From assembly GCA_964519955.1 (NCBI GenBank), contig CAZFLM010000029.1, forward strand, positions 10,817-74,816: DNA of 64,000 nucleotides, read 5' to 3'. The DNA is from CAZFLM01 sp964519955 (GTDB taxonomy: Bacteria; Armatimonadota; Chthonomonadetes; Chthonomonadales; CAJBBX01). The translations under genes were made by a program, and so were the position numbers. The notes under the pieces were generated by a model. The model was given only the letters and a program-made list of their open reading frames with translations. It was not told where the DNA came from and did no database searches. Positions 24,311 through 32,931 of this stretch are shown here, piece by piece. The first letter of the stretch is position 1, and every line of letters begins with the position of its first letter.

Positions 24311-26178
24311 ACGCGACCCAGGTCGTCTGCCTCGCCGCGGCACTCCTGGCTGCCAATACACATCTCCAAGCGGAGGACGCGATGGAGACCAGCCCTACGA
24401 TCGCCGGGCTCACCGGTAGCGTCACGAACGTGGCCGTCGCCGTGCCGCCGCAGACCGACATCGCGCCGCTCGCATCCGCGCGTTCGGGCGCGGACATCGA
24501 TTTGCGGACGATGGGCGGCTGGGCGATGAACTACCTGGCGCGCACGCCGCGCAAGGTGCTGGGGTACGAGCCGGTCTTCCAGTGCCACCCGCTTCGCTGC
24601 CCGCCCGTGCCCGAGGGCAGCGACGTCGTCGTACCGTGCGATACCGACGCCCGCCTCAACTGGGAGTGGTACCTCATGCGCGAGGTGTCCGGCTCGCGGC
24701 AGGCGCGCGACATCGAGGCCGCCTACCACAAGCGCATCCTGAGCTACGTCCAGCCCGACGGCACCGTCCTCTCGCACCCCGGCTGCTACAACGAGGGCGA
24801 CATCCACCGCCAGTACACCGAAGCAGAGCTGTACTACCACGTCTGGGGCGCTACCAAGATCCTCTGGGCGCTCTCGGAGGAGTACCGCCGGACGCACAGC
24901 AGCGCGACGCGCGCCGTGGCTCGCAAGGTGATGCTGCGGCTCCACCGCCTGGCCGTGTACGATGGGCCGGACCGGTGCTACTTCCCGGCGGGCATGGGGG
25001 CGGTGAAGCAGGACGGCTCCGTGGTGGCGAACGGCTGGAACCGCCAGCCCGCGCCGCTGGTCGAGCCGCTCGTCCACTACTACCTGGCGACGCACGACGA
25101 GGAGGCACTGGCGTTCGCGCGGGCGTATGCCGAGGGCATCATCGCGGGGAGCCAGCCCGGCGGCTTGCGCATCGGCGCGGACGGCAGCTTCGGCGGTGGG
25201 CACGGCCATGCGACGCTCCACGCCGTCTGGGGCATCGCCGACCTGGGCCTCGTCACCGGCGAGCGGCGCTACGTCGACTTCGCCAAGCGGTGCTGGGACT
25301 GGATGCTGACGCAGGGCACGGGCACCGGCTGGTTCCCCGCGGCGCCGGAGTGGGCCGCCAACTGCAACGAGACCTGCTGCATCTCCGACATGATGTCCAT
25401 CGCGGCCCTGATCGGACGCTCCGGCCACCCGGAGTACTTCGACTACGTCGAGCGCTACCTGCGGAACTATGTCTCCAATCTCCAGTTCATCGTCACGCCT
25501 GAGTTCGAAGCCTACTACCGCCGCCTGAACCAGGGCGCGGGGCAGGCCGCAGTGGAGCAGGGGCTCGCAGAGCTGCGCAAGTTCCAGGGGGGCATCATCG
25601 GCGGGTCGGGGCTGAACGACTACGAGAACAACCTGCTGGGCCGGGCGTCGGGCTTTGAGATGTTCGGCTGCTGCGCGCCGGAGGGCATGCGAGCCATCTA
25701 CACGGCCTGGTCAAACGTGATCGACCGCCTGGGCGAGAGCGACCTCGGTGCCGCCGGCGTCTATGTCAACCTGGGCCTCGCGCGCGACTCGCGGTGGGGG
25801 CGCGTCGTGTCGTTCTTCCCGGACGCCGGGCGGCTGACGGTCAAGGCGAAGGTGAGCGACACGTTCTACCTGCGCCCGCCGCACTGGGCCCCTCGCGACC
25901 AGGTGCACGCGTTCGTCGGTACGGTCGAGGCGCCGGTCGCGTGGTCGGGCGACTATGTGCGGTTCGCCGACGTGCGCCCCGGCGACGAGCTGACCATCAC
26001 TTACCCGCTCGTCAGCTTCACGCACCGCGTCTCGGGGCTCTGGCCGAAGACCAACCCCGACCTCGCGATCACGTTCCGGTGGCTGGGCAACATGGTGGTC
26101 TCCTGCGAGCCGCCGGCCACGGAGACGCCGCTCTTCACGGGCAACCCCAGGCGCCTGCCGCCCGCGCCGAAGCTGTAG
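24307..26178 (+). CDS. GH127-like glycosidase (DUF1680 type)
   Basis: 623 residues from GTG 24307, which overlaps the previous stop (GTGA). Residues 1 to about 25 are weakly signal-like; ATG 24382, with GGAGGA 6 bases ahead, would give a form without it. The (alpha/alpha)6 barrel has GH127 hallmarks: HVWGATKILWALSEEYRRT, GGGHGHATLHAVWG, NETCC with Glu355 and Cys357, and GCC at Cys455-Cys456. In characterised GH127 beta-L-arabinofuranosidases, one Glu and three Cys of these motifs bind Zn and a Cys is the nucleophile, so the site looks intact. The C-terminal third is beta-rich, as in the family. The likely job is release of a sugar (L-arabinose or similar) from plant-type polymers. Confidence 0.82.
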   Translation: MNATQVVCLAAALLAANTHLQAEDAMETSPTIAGLTGSVTNVAVAVPPQTDIAPLASARSGADIDLRTMGGWAMNYLARTPRKVLGYEPVFQCHPLRCPPVPEGSDVVVPCDTDARLNWEWYLMREVSGSRQARDIEAAYHKRILSYVQPDGTVLSHPGCYNEGDIHRQYTEAELYYHVWGATKILWALSEEYRRTHSSATRAVARKVMLRLHRLAVYDGPDRCYFPAGMGAVKQDGSVVANGWNRQPAPLVEPLVHYYLATHDEEALAFARAYAEGIIAGSQPGGLRIGADGSFGGGHGHATLHAVWGIADLGLVTGERRYVDFAKRCWDWMLTQGTGTGWFPAAPEWAANCNETCCISDMMSIAALIGRSGHPEYFDYVERYLRNYVSNLQFIVTPEFEAYYRRLNQGAGQAAVEQGLAELRKFQGGIIGGSGLNDYENNLLGRASGFEMFGCCAPEGMRAIYTAWSNVIDRLGESDLGAAGVYVNLGLARDSRWGRVVSFFPDAGRLTVKAKVSDTFYLRPPHWAPRDQVHAFVGTVEAPVAWSGDYVRFADVRPGDELTITYPLVSFTHRVSGLWPKTNPDLAITFRWLGNMVVSCEPPATETPLFTGNPRRLPPAPKL

Positions 26179-26192
26179 AAGGGAGCATCCGC

Positions 26193-27347
26193 ATGACCCC
26201 ACGCGAGCGCGTGCTGACTGCCCTCGATCATCGGGAGGCGGATCGCGTGCCCATCGACCTCGGCGGCAGTTGCGTGACGACCATCGCGACGAGCACGTAT
26301 GCGGCGCTGCGCGACCACATGGGGCTGCCGGCAAAGCCCGTGCGCATGATGGAGATGGTGCAGCAGGTCGCGTTCGTGGACGAGGACGCGATGGACGCGC
26401 TGGGGTGCGATGTCGTCCCCGTGTTCGCGAATCCGCCGTCCGGCCCGGAGACGATCATTATCGAGGAGCCCGGCGGCTCGCGCTCGTTCCACGACGACTT
26501 CGGCGCGGTGCTTCGCAAGCCGGCGGGCGGCTTCTACTACGACTGGCAGGAGTTCCCCATCGGCCGCCCGAGCATCGAGGACCTGCGGCAGATGCCGTGG
26601 CCGGATCCCGCCGATCCCGCTCGCTACCGGGGCTTGCGTGACCGCGTTGCGGCGCTGCGAGCGAGGACCGATCGCGCGTTGTTCTCCATGGCGCCGTGCG
26701 GCCACGACCTGCTGAACCAGCTCTTTCGGTTCCGCGGTATGGAGGAGGGGCTGATCGACCTGGTGGCGAGCCGCGACTTCGCCGAGGCGTTCCTGGACCG
26801 CCTGACCGAGACCATCTGCACGGCCCAGGCTTGCTTCTTGCGCGAGGTCGGCGACCTGGTGGACGTCCACTTTGCCGCCGCCGACCTGGCGGGCCAACAC
26901 GCGCCCCTGCTGTCACCCGCGACGTACCGCACGCTCGTTAAGCCACGCCAGGCGCGCATCGTCAGCACCATCCAAGCCCACACGCGCGCCCGGATCTTCT
27001 ACCATAGCTGCGGCGCGGTCGGACCGTTTCTGGATGACCTCATCGAGATGGGCGTGCAGATCCTGAACCCGGTGCAGGTCTCGGCATCGGGTATGGACAC
27101 GGCGGGGCTGAAGCGGCGCTACGGAACGCGCCTCTCGTTCTGGGGTGGGGGCTGCGACACGCAGCGTGTCCTGGGGCAGTGCACGCCGGAGGAGGTCCGT
27201 GCGGAAGTGGCGCGTCGCGTCGCGGACCTGGCGCCCGGCGGCGGGTTCGTGTTCAACCCCGTGCACAACATCCAGCCAGGCGTGCCGCCCGCCAACATCG
27301 TGGCGATGTTCGAGGCGGCACGCGAGTCTGGGCGGTACGGGAGCTAG
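26193..27347 (+). CDS. UroD-fold methyltransferase-like protein (COG0407)
   Basis: 384 residues; GAAGGGAG about 9 bases before ATG 26193. The start MTPRERVLTALDHREADRVP is the signature of uroporphyrinogen decarboxylase-fold proteins of the MtaA/MtbA type. The HSC motif (His271, Cys273 in FYHSCGAV) is the usual Zn site of corrinoid-dependent methyltransferases. The PxDxR-like heme-decarboxylase signature of true HemE is absent. Members of this group transfer methyl groups, often to or from corrinoid proteins, but the many copies in these phyla have no known substrate. A second copy lies at 34905-36053. Its TAG stop is shared in an overlapping CTAG with the convergent SDR gene. Confidence 0.88.
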   Translation: MTPRERVLTALDHREADRVPIDLGGSCVTTIATSTYAALRDHMGLPAKPVRMMEMVQQVAFVDEDAMDALGCDVVPVFANPPSGPETIIIEEPGGSRSFHDDFGAVLRKPAGGFYYDWQEFPIGRPSIEDLRQMPWPDPADPARYRGLRDRVAALRARTDRALFSMAPCGHDLLNQLFRFRGMEEGLIDLVASRDFAEAFLDRLTETICTAQACFLREVGDLVDVHFAAADLAGQHAPLLSPATYRTLVKPRQARIVSTIQAHTRARIFYHSCGAVGPFLDDLIEMGVQILNPVQVSASGMDTAGLKRRYGTRLSFWGGGCDTQRVLGQCTPEEVRAEVARRVADLAPGGGFVFNPVHNIQPGVPPANIVAMFEAARESGRYGS

Positions 27348-28177
27348 AGCCCCGGCACGTAGCCCTTGCCGAACTGCGCCGTGAACGGCTGGCGGAACTG
27401 GTCGCCGAAGGGCATCCACGAGGTGGTGCCGCCATCGACGACGAGCGTCTGGCCCACGACGTAGCGGGAGTCGTCGCAGGCGAGGTAGACAACCGCGCGC
27501 GCGATGTCCAGCGGGGTGCCCGGGAAGCCGGCGGGGATCAGGTCGCCGATCGTCGACGGGTCGGAGTCGGGGGCAGCGCGCTGGTGGCTCTCGACCGGCA
27601 CCGCCCCGGGCGCCACGACGTTGACGCGGATGCCGCGGGGCGCCAGCTCGATCGCCAGGCAGCGCGAGTAGGCGATGATGGCGCCCTTCGTGCCGGCGTA
27701 GATCGTGTGCTCGGGGAAGCCCTCGATGCCGTGTACCGACGAGAGGTTCACGATGACCCCGCGCGACTCGGTGAGCTGGGGCAGCAGCGCCTGGGTGAGG
27801 AAGAACTGGGCGCGGATGTTAACGTGGTACAGCGTGTCGAACTGCTCCGGGGTCACCTTGCCGAAGGGGATGTTCGTGGTGATCCCGGCGTTGTTCACGA
27901 GCACGTCGACGCCGCCGAGGAACTCGGCCGCCTCCGCCGCGAGCTTCTCGGCCTCCGCCACCTGCGTGAAGTCGGCCTGGAACGCGGACGCCGTGCCGCC
28001 GAACCCGCGGATCTCGTCAACCGCGGCGAGCGCCCCCGCCGCGCTGTGCGAGTAGTGCAGCGCCACGGTCGCGCCCTCACGCGCCAGCTCCAGCGCGATG
28101 CCGCGCCCGATGCCCGTGCCGGCTCCGGTCACCAGCGCGCGCTTCCCCTTCAGACGACCGCAACGTACAGGCTCCAC
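27344..28177 (-). CDS. Short-chain dehydrogenase/reductase
   Basis: 277 residues from GTG 28177 with GGAGG at about 9 bases. Classical SDR markers: TGAGTGIGRG near residue 17, NNAGIT, catalytic Ser in NLSSVHG and the IYAGTKG Tyr/Lys pair near residue 166, ending VVGQTLVVDGGTT. The length and a C-terminal tail (PFGDQFRQPFTAQFGKG) beyond the usual end hint at a sugar dehydrogenase-type member. It is the last gene of the - strand block, 82 bases after E2. The stop overlaps the convergent UroD-like gene by 4 bases. Confidence 0.9.
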   Translation of the reverse strand: MEPVRCGRLKGKRALVTGAGTGIGRGIALELAREGATVALHYSHSAAGALAAVDEIRGFGGTASAFQADFTQVAEAEKLAAEAAEFLGGVDVLVNNAGITTNIPFGKVTPEQFDTLYHVNIRAQFFLTQALLPQLTESRGVIVNLSSVHGIEGFPEHTIYAGTKGAIIAYSRCLAIELAPRGIRVNVVAPGAVPVESHQRAAPDSDPSTIGDLIPAGFPGTPLDIARAVVYLACDDSRYVVGQTLVVDGGTTSWMPFGDQFRQPFTAQFGKGYVPGL

Positions 28178-28197
28178 GTCCTACCTCCGTGATGTGA

Positions 28198-28236
28198 CAA
28201 CGTTCCGCTTGCTTGCGCGCGCGGCCCTGATCCCTC
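28198..28236 (-). repeat. Divergent copy of the 39-bp repeat near 39 kb
   Basis: The bases GTTCCGCTTGCTTGCGCGCG with following CGGCCCTGATCCCTCG resemble, in reverse orientation, the 39-bp direct repeats at 38971-39009 and 39114-39152 (GTCCGCTTGCTGGCGCGCG then CGGCTCTGCCTCG). Low-level match, judged by eye. Confidence 0.4.
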
Positions 28237-28259
28237 GCGCGGCGCGGTGCGCGATCCGC

Positions 28260-29477
28260 CTACCCCGCGATCAGCAGCAGGCCCGGACGCTCGATGTAGT
28301 GGACGATGCGCGCCAGGAACTCCGCCGCCTCCGCGCCGTCGACCACGCGATGATCGAGCGAGGCGGTGAGGACGACGGTGTGGTACGCGCCGAGTTGGCC
28401 GTCGACCACGAACGGGCGCTTCTCGACCGTGCCTGTGGCCAGGATGCCGCTCTGGGGCGGGTTGATGACTGCCTGGAACTGGTCGACCGGTTGGCGGCCC
28501 AGGTTCGTCAGCGTGAAGCTGCCGCCGGCCATCTCGTCGGGCAGAAGGGCTCCGCGGCGGGCCCGGTCGACCAGGTCGGCGCGCTGGCCGGCCAGTTGTG
28601 CGATGGTCAGGCCGTCGGCGGAACGGATGACCGGCACGTAGAGACCACTGGGCGTCCCCGTCGCCAGGCCGATGTCGATGGAGGCGAGGGGCAGCACCTG
28701 GCCGTCGTGCCACTGCACGTTCATGTACGGGCAGTCGTGGATGGCCAGAGCGAGCGCCTTCACGAGCAGGTCGGTCAGGGTGACGCGCACGCCGCCGGAC
28801 TTCGCGGGCTCCGACGCCAGGTCCTCGCGCAGGGCAACCAGCCGCTCCGCCAGCACCTCGCGCGTGAGGTAGAAGTGCGGCGCGTCATGGAAGCTCGCGG
28901 CCGTTCGCTCGGCGGTGACGCGGCGCGCGCGGGTGAGCGTGAGGGGCTTGCCCGCCGTCGGCGGCGGCGGAACCGGCGCGGGAACCACTCGGACCGGCTT
29001 CTGCTGAGCTGCCGCGAGGACGTCGCGCTCCCGCACGTGCCTGCCGCGCCCGCCTGTGGGCCGAACCGCCGCCAGGTCGACGCCCAGCCGCTCGGCCGCG
29101 CGCCGCGCGCGGGGAGAGACCATGAGGCGCTGGGACGCGCTCGCCTGCGCAGGAGGGGCCCCCGTGCCCGTCTCGGCACCTGCCGTGGTAGGATGGGCCT
29201 CCGTGCCCGTCCCGGCGCCATCCGGGAGCGTGGCGCCCGGCTCGGTGCCGATGTAGCCGATCACAGCGCCGAGCTTCACCACCTCGCCCGCGGCCGCGCC
29301 ATGGTTCAGCAGCGTGCCCGTCGCCGGGCTTTCGATCTCCTGTGCGGCCTTGTCCGTCTCCATCTCGAAGAGCGGCTCGCCGGCTTCGACGCGCTCGCCT
29401 GGCTCCTTCATCCAGCGGACGAGGGTCGCCTCGGTGATGGTGAGGCCCTGCACGGGTGCCTGGACATCCACTAGCAT
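28260..29477 (-). CDS. Dihydrolipoamide acyltransferase, E2 of a 2-oxoacid dehydrogenase
   Basis: 405 residues. E2 moves acyl groups from lipoate to CoA. Residues 1-78 are a lipoyl domain with METDKA holding the lipoylated Lys near residue 42. Residues about 117-155 are the peripheral subunit-binding domain (SPRARRAAERLGVDLAAVRP, TGGRGRH). Residues about 185-405 are the catalytic domain with the DHRVVDG His/Asp motif near residue 376. Linkers are Pro/Ala-rich. The first linker (about residues 87-99) is coded by a copy of the dispersed repeat and reads GTGTEAHPTTAG. It follows E1-beta by 16 bases. The 2-oxoacid is not certain; pyruvate or acetoin is likeliest given the KDPG pathway genes. Confidence 0.92.
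   Translation of the reverse strand: MLVDVQAPVQGLTITEATLVRWMKEPGERVEAGEPLFEMETDKAAQEIESPATGTLLNHGAAAGEVVKLGAVIGYIGTEPGATLPDGAGTGTEAHPTTAGAETGTGAPPAQASASQRLMVSPRARRAAERLGVDLAAVRPTGGRGRHVRERDVLAAAQQKPVRVVPAPVPPPPTAGKPLTLTRARRVTAERTAASFHDAPHFYLTREVLAERLVALREDLASEPAKSGGVRVTLTDLLVKALALAIHDCPYMNVQWHDGQVLPLASIDIGLATGTPSGLYVPVIRSADGLTIAQLAGQRADLVDRARRGALLPDEMAGGSFTLTNLGRQPVDQFQAVINPPQSGILATGTVEKRPFVVDGQLGAYHTVVLTASLDHRVVDGAEAAEFLARIVHYIERPGLLLIAG
29181..29215 (-). repeat. Dispersed repeat copy inside the E2 coding sequence
   Basis: The bases GTAGGATGGGCCTCCGTGCC CGTC within E2 match the intergenic copies near 6.0, 48.2 and 49.6 kb. The copy keeps the reading frame and falls in the flexible linker after the lipoyl domain. 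Confidence 0.75.
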
Positions 29478-29493
29478 GACTGGTCGCTCCGGG

Positions 29494-30468
29494 TCACTGG
29501 TCCACGAGTTCGCGGATAGCGTCCGCGATGCCGGCGGCGGTGGGGATCATCGCCTCTTCGAGTGGCGGGCTCAACGGGTGCGTCACGGGCTGGCAGTTCA
29601 TCGTGGCGATCGGCGCGTCGAGGTCGTAGAAGCGCTCCGAGCCGACCCGCGCCGCCAACTCCGACGCGAACGAGCAGACGGGGTAGGCCTCGTCCACGAT
29701 CAGCAGGCGGCCCGTCTTCGCCACGCTCCGGTAGATCGTCTCCAGGTCGAGCGGGACCAGCGTGCGCGGGTCGATCACCTCGACGGAGATGTCCGGGGCG
29801 ACCTTCTCCGCCGCCTCCAGCGCGCGCGGGACCATAAGCGCCACCGCCACCACCGTAACCTGCGTGCCCTCGCGCCGCACGGCCGCCTGCCCGAACGGGA
29901 CGATGTGGTCCGGCTCGGGGGCGTCACCCTTCACGCCGAAGAGCGCCTTGTGGTCGAGGAAGATGACCGGGTTCGGGTCGCGCAGCGCCGTGCGCATCAG
30001 GCCGTAGCCGTCGGCGGGAGTGGAGTAGGTGACCACCTTGAGCCCGGGGATGTGCATGAACCAGGGGTAGAGGCAGCCGGAGTGGTGGGCCGCCGCGCCG
30101 CGAACCGAGCCCATCGAGGCGCGCACGAGCAGCGGCACGCTGACCCGCCCCCCCGACACGTAGTGCAGCTTCGCCGCCTGGTTGACGAGCTGGCTCATGG
30201 CCTCGGCGATGAAGTCGACGAACATCATGTCGGCGATGGGGTGCATCCCAGTGGCGGCCGCGCCGACCGCCGCGCCCACGAACCCCAGCTCCGAAACCGG
30301 GGTGTCGATGACGCGGTCGGCGCCGAACTCCTGCCACAGGTTCTTCGTGTGAGCGAAGCTGCCCCCGCGCTCGCCCGTTCCCTCGCCGAACAGGATGATG
30401 CGCTCGTTCAGCCGCATTTCGACGGCGATCGCGTCGCGGACAGCGTCGAGACTGGTGATACTCGGCAT
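29494..30468 (-). CDS. 2-oxoacid dehydrogenase E1 component, beta subunit
   Basis: 324 residues, start at ATG 30468 with AGGGAAG ahead. The beta subunit pairs with E1-alpha to bind thiamine diphosphate and decarboxylate a 2-oxoacid. The family signature is clear: LNERIILFGEGTGERGGSF near the start with the conserved catalytic Glu, RVIDTPVSELGFVGAAVGAA near residue 52, RVSVPLLVRASMG, and VEVIDPRTLVPLDLETIYRS near residue 225. Length is typical. In most operons E1-alpha directly precedes it; here 486 bases with a repeat array lie between. Acetoin, pyruvate and branched-chain enzymes are hard to separate by sequence alone. Confidence 0.92.
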   Translation of the reverse strand: MPSITSLDAVRDAIAVEMRLNERIILFGEGTGERGGSFAHTKNLWQEFGADRVIDTPVSELGFVGAAVGAAATGMHPIADMMFVDFIAEAMSQLVNQAAKLHYVSGGRVSVPLLVRASMGSVRGAAAHHSGCLYPWFMHIPGLKVVTYSTPADGYGLMRTALRDPNPVIFLDHKALFGVKGDAPEPDHIVPFGQAAVRREGTQVTVVAVALMVPRALEAAEKVAPDISVEVIDPRTLVPLDLETIYRSVAKTGRLLIVDEAYPVCSFASELAARVGSERFYDLDAPIATMNCQPVTHPLSPPLEEAMIPTAAGIADAIRELVDQ

Positions 30469-30512
30469 TGGCTTCCCTATGCGAACCGATATGATGGGGC
30501 TGGCGACCGCCC

Positions 30513-30955
30513 CGTAGGGCAGGGCCTCCGCGCCCTGCCGGGCCGTTGGTCTTCGGCCACCGGGTGGTCGCGCCGCGACGGCAAGGGCACAGCATCCGCA
30601 ACGTACGTTGGCGCGATAGATGGCTTGGCACGCGAATGCTCTGCCCCTACGGAGGACGCCCGACACCCGACGCGACACGCGCCGCGACGGCAAGGGCACA
30701 GCATTCGCAACGTACGTCGGCGCGATAGATGGCTTGGCACGCGAATGCTCTGCCCCTACGGAGGACGCCCGACACCCGACGCGACACGCGCCGCGACGGC
30801 AAGGGCACAGCATTCGCAACGTACGTCGGCGCGATAGATGGCTTGGCACGCGAATGCTCTGCCCCTACGGAGGACGAACGTCCTGCCACGCACCGACCCG
30901 TAGGGCAGGGCCTCCGCGCCCTGCCGGGCCGTTGGCCTTCGCGCCCGGACGGCGC
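30513..30955 (-). repeat. Three-copy 109-bp tandem repeat flanked by a 46-bp direct repeat
   Basis: This stretch between E1-alpha and E1-beta has no gene. Three near-identical copies spaced exactly 109 bp apart carry GATGGCTTGGCACGCGAATG at about 30619, 30728 and 30837. A 46-bp element, CCCGTAGGGCAGGGCCTCCG followed by CGCCCTGCCGGGCCGTTGG, occurs just before (about 30513) and after (about 30898) the array. Its GGCAGGGC/GCCCTGCC arms form a hairpin. No spacers differ between copies, so it is not a CRISPR. Confidence 0.85.
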
Positions 30956-31953
30956 TACGCCTCGGCGAAGACGTGGTCGCGGAGCGTGCTGACGTCGGGC
31001 CACGGGCTCTGGCGGGCGTACTCCACGGCTTCCTCGACGAGGTCGCGCACCTGCTGCTGCACCGCTTCGATCTCGGCTTCCGTGGCGCCCCAGCGCCCGT
31101 AGAGGTGCGCGGCCATGACCTTGAGCGGGCAGCGCTTCTTCCACTCCTCGATCTCCTCGGCCGTGCGGTAGCAACCGACCGGCGGATCGCCCTCGTGGTG
31201 CCCGACGTAGCGGTAGGTCTTGCTCTCGATCAGCGTGGGGCCCTGGCCCGCCCTGGCGCGGGCGATGGCGCGGCCGGCCACCTCGCGAACCGCCAGCACG
31301 TCCTGCCCGTCGACCGCCTCGCCTCGCATGCCGTAGGCCGCGGCGCGGGTCGCGATCTCCGGGTTCTTCGTGACGTCGCGCAGTGGCGTTGCGGTCGCGT
31401 AAAGGTTGTTCTCGCAGACGAGCACCACCGGCGCATCCCACGTGGCGGCCAGGTTCATCGACTCGTGGAACGCGGCATGGCTCGTCGCACCGTCGCCGAA
31501 GAACGCCACCGCGACGCCGCCCGTCTTGCGCAGCCTCGCGCTAAGCCCCGCGCCGACCGCCGACGGGATGCCGCCCGCGACGATGCCGTTCGTGCCCAGG
31601 ATGCCCACATCGAGCGAGTAGATGTGCATGCTGCCGCCGCGCCCGCCGCTGAACCCCGTCGCGCGCCCGAACAGCTCCGCCATCAGCCGCTTGGGGTCGG
31701 CGCCCTTGGCGAGGGCGTGGCCATGGCCGCGGTGCGTGCTCGTGAAGCAGTCGGCCGGCCCCAGGTGGCAGCACACGCCCGTCGCGGTGGCTTCCTCGCC
31801 GATGTACAGGTGCAGGAAGGCGGGCATCTCGCCCTTGCGGCACAGCTCGCCGGCCCGGGTCTCGAACTGGCGAATGAGCACCATCGTGCGGTACAGCTCG
31901 ATAGCCTCTTCGCGCGTTGGGTCGGGGATGTGCTCGTCGTAATCAGTCGTCAT
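30955..31953 (-). CDS. 2-oxoacid dehydrogenase E1 component, alpha subunit
   Basis: 332 residues. E1-alpha carries the thiamine diphosphate motif, seen here as GDGATSHAAFHESMNLAATW ending in CENN near residue 195. Other marks are MVLIRQFETRAGELCRKGEM at the start, THRGHGHALAKGADP, GGRGGSMHIYS and YRYVGHHEGDP. These fit the pyruvate/acetoin-type alpha subunit. The start at 31953 has 10 bases of overlap with the upstream SDR stop region. The stop is next to the repeat array that separates it from E1-beta. No dihydrolipoamide dehydrogenase (E3) lies in the window, so E3 must be shared from elsewhere. Confidence 0.93.
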   Translation of the reverse strand: MTTDYDEHIPDPTREEAIELYRTMVLIRQFETRAGELCRKGEMPAFLHLYIGEEATATGVCCHLGPADCFTSTHRGHGHALAKGADPKRLMAELFGRATGFSGGRGGSMHIYSLDVGILGTNGIVAGGIPSAVGAGLSARLRKTGGVAVAFFGDGATSHAAFHESMNLAATWDAPVVLVCENNLYATATPLRDVTKNPEIATRAAAYGMRGEAVDGQDVLAVREVAGRAIARARAGQGPTLIESKTYRYVGHHEGDPPVGCYRTAEEIEEWKKRCPLKVMAAHLYGRWGATEAEIEAVQQQVRDLVEEAVEYARQSPWPDVSTLRDHVFAEA

Positions 31954-31963
31954 GGTTCTCCGA

Positions 31964-32779
31964 TCACCATTCCCGGATATAGCCGGCCAGCCACCCGCCG
32001 TCGACAGGCAGGATGGTGCCGGTGGTGTAGCTCGACGCCGGTGCGGCGAAGTAGACCGCGGCCGACGCGATCTCCTCCGGCTCGCCCGGCCGCCCGAGCG
32101 GTATGTGGCTGAGAAGGCTCTGCACCTTCTCCGAGTAGGTCCCGTCCGGACCGTAGAAGAGCTGGCGGGTGCCCGCAGTGAGCGTGGAGCCCGGCGCGAT
32201 GCAGTTCACCAGGATGCCGTCCGGGCCCAGCTCGATCGCCATGGAGCGCGTCAGGTTTACCACGGCCGCCTTCGCCGCGACGAACCCGCTCTGCAGCCGC
32301 GCCGGCACGATGCCCAGCACCGAGGCAATGTTGATGATGCGCCCGCCGCCCTGCTGCTTCATCTGCTTCACCACGGGCTGCGACACGAGCAGCACGCCGT
32401 CGAGATCCACGGCCATGATGCGCCGCCAGTCCTCCAGGCTGTACTGCTCGATGGTGACGCGGTCCTTGGCCGTGTTGATGCCCGCGTTGTTCACGAGCAC
32501 GTCGACCTTGCCGAACGCCTCCATCGCCAGCGCTACGCCGTCCGCGATCGACGCCGAGTCCGTCACGTCGACGCGGGCGCCCAGGCACTTCTGGCCCGGC
32601 CTCAGCAGCGCCTGGCACTCGGCAGCGGAGCGCATCGCGCCGTCGCCATCGATGTCGGCCATCAGCACGCTCGCGCCGCTCTCCAGGTACGCCCGCGAGA
32701 TCGCGAGCCCGATCCCTCGCGCCCCGCCCGTGACGATCGCGGCCTTGCCTTCCAGCGAGAACGAATAGGTAGCTGCCAT
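31964..32779 (-). CDS. SDR-family protein lacking the catalytic tyrosine
   Basis: 271 residues. The fold is standard SDR: TGGARGIGLA near residue 18, NNAGINTAKD, IINIASVLG with the catalytic Ser, and TGTILPVDGGW at the end. The YxxxK pair, however, is Phe166-Val-Ala-Ala-Lys170: the codon is TTC (read on the - strand at 32284-32282), so the Tyr that donates the proton is gone. The other two SDRs of the window keep it. Either the enzyme is inactive and binds a ligand, or another residue replaces the Tyr. It is coupled to E1-alpha, with its stop 11 bases before the E1-alpha start. Confidence 0.9.
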   Translation of the reverse strand: MAATYSFSLEGKAAIVTGGARGIGLAISRAYLESGASVLMADIDGDGAMRSAAECQALLRPGQKCLGARVDVTDSASIADGVALAMEAFGKVDVLVNNAGINTAKDRVTIEQYSLEDWRRIMAVDLDGVLLVSQPVVKQMKQQGGGRIINIASVLGIVPARLQSGFVAAKAAVVNLTRSMAIELGPDGILVNCIAPGSTLTAGTRQLFYGPDGTYSEKVQSLLSHIPLGRPGEPEEIASAAVYFAAPASSYTTGTILPVDGGWLAGYIREW

Positions 32780-32931
32780 GTGTTGCCTCGCATCGTGTGG
32801 GGCCTCGCAGTGCGCGAAGGCCCTGCGCTACACCTGGATCGACCGGCGCGCGTGTGGCGTCCGGAGGACGCTTGGCCGCAGGCCCGCCAGCCGGGCGGTT
32901 CTTCTCCCGGCCGGCGTCGGCGGCTTCCAGC

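Noticed and set aside
30513..30955. CRISPR array
   Set aside because: Copies follow one another without unique spacers and no cas genes are present.
30477..30960. Small frames with repeated CRVGCRASSVGAEHSRAK-like stretches
   Set aside because: Translation of the 109-bp tandem repeat. The unit is not a multiple of 3 and frames shift between copies.
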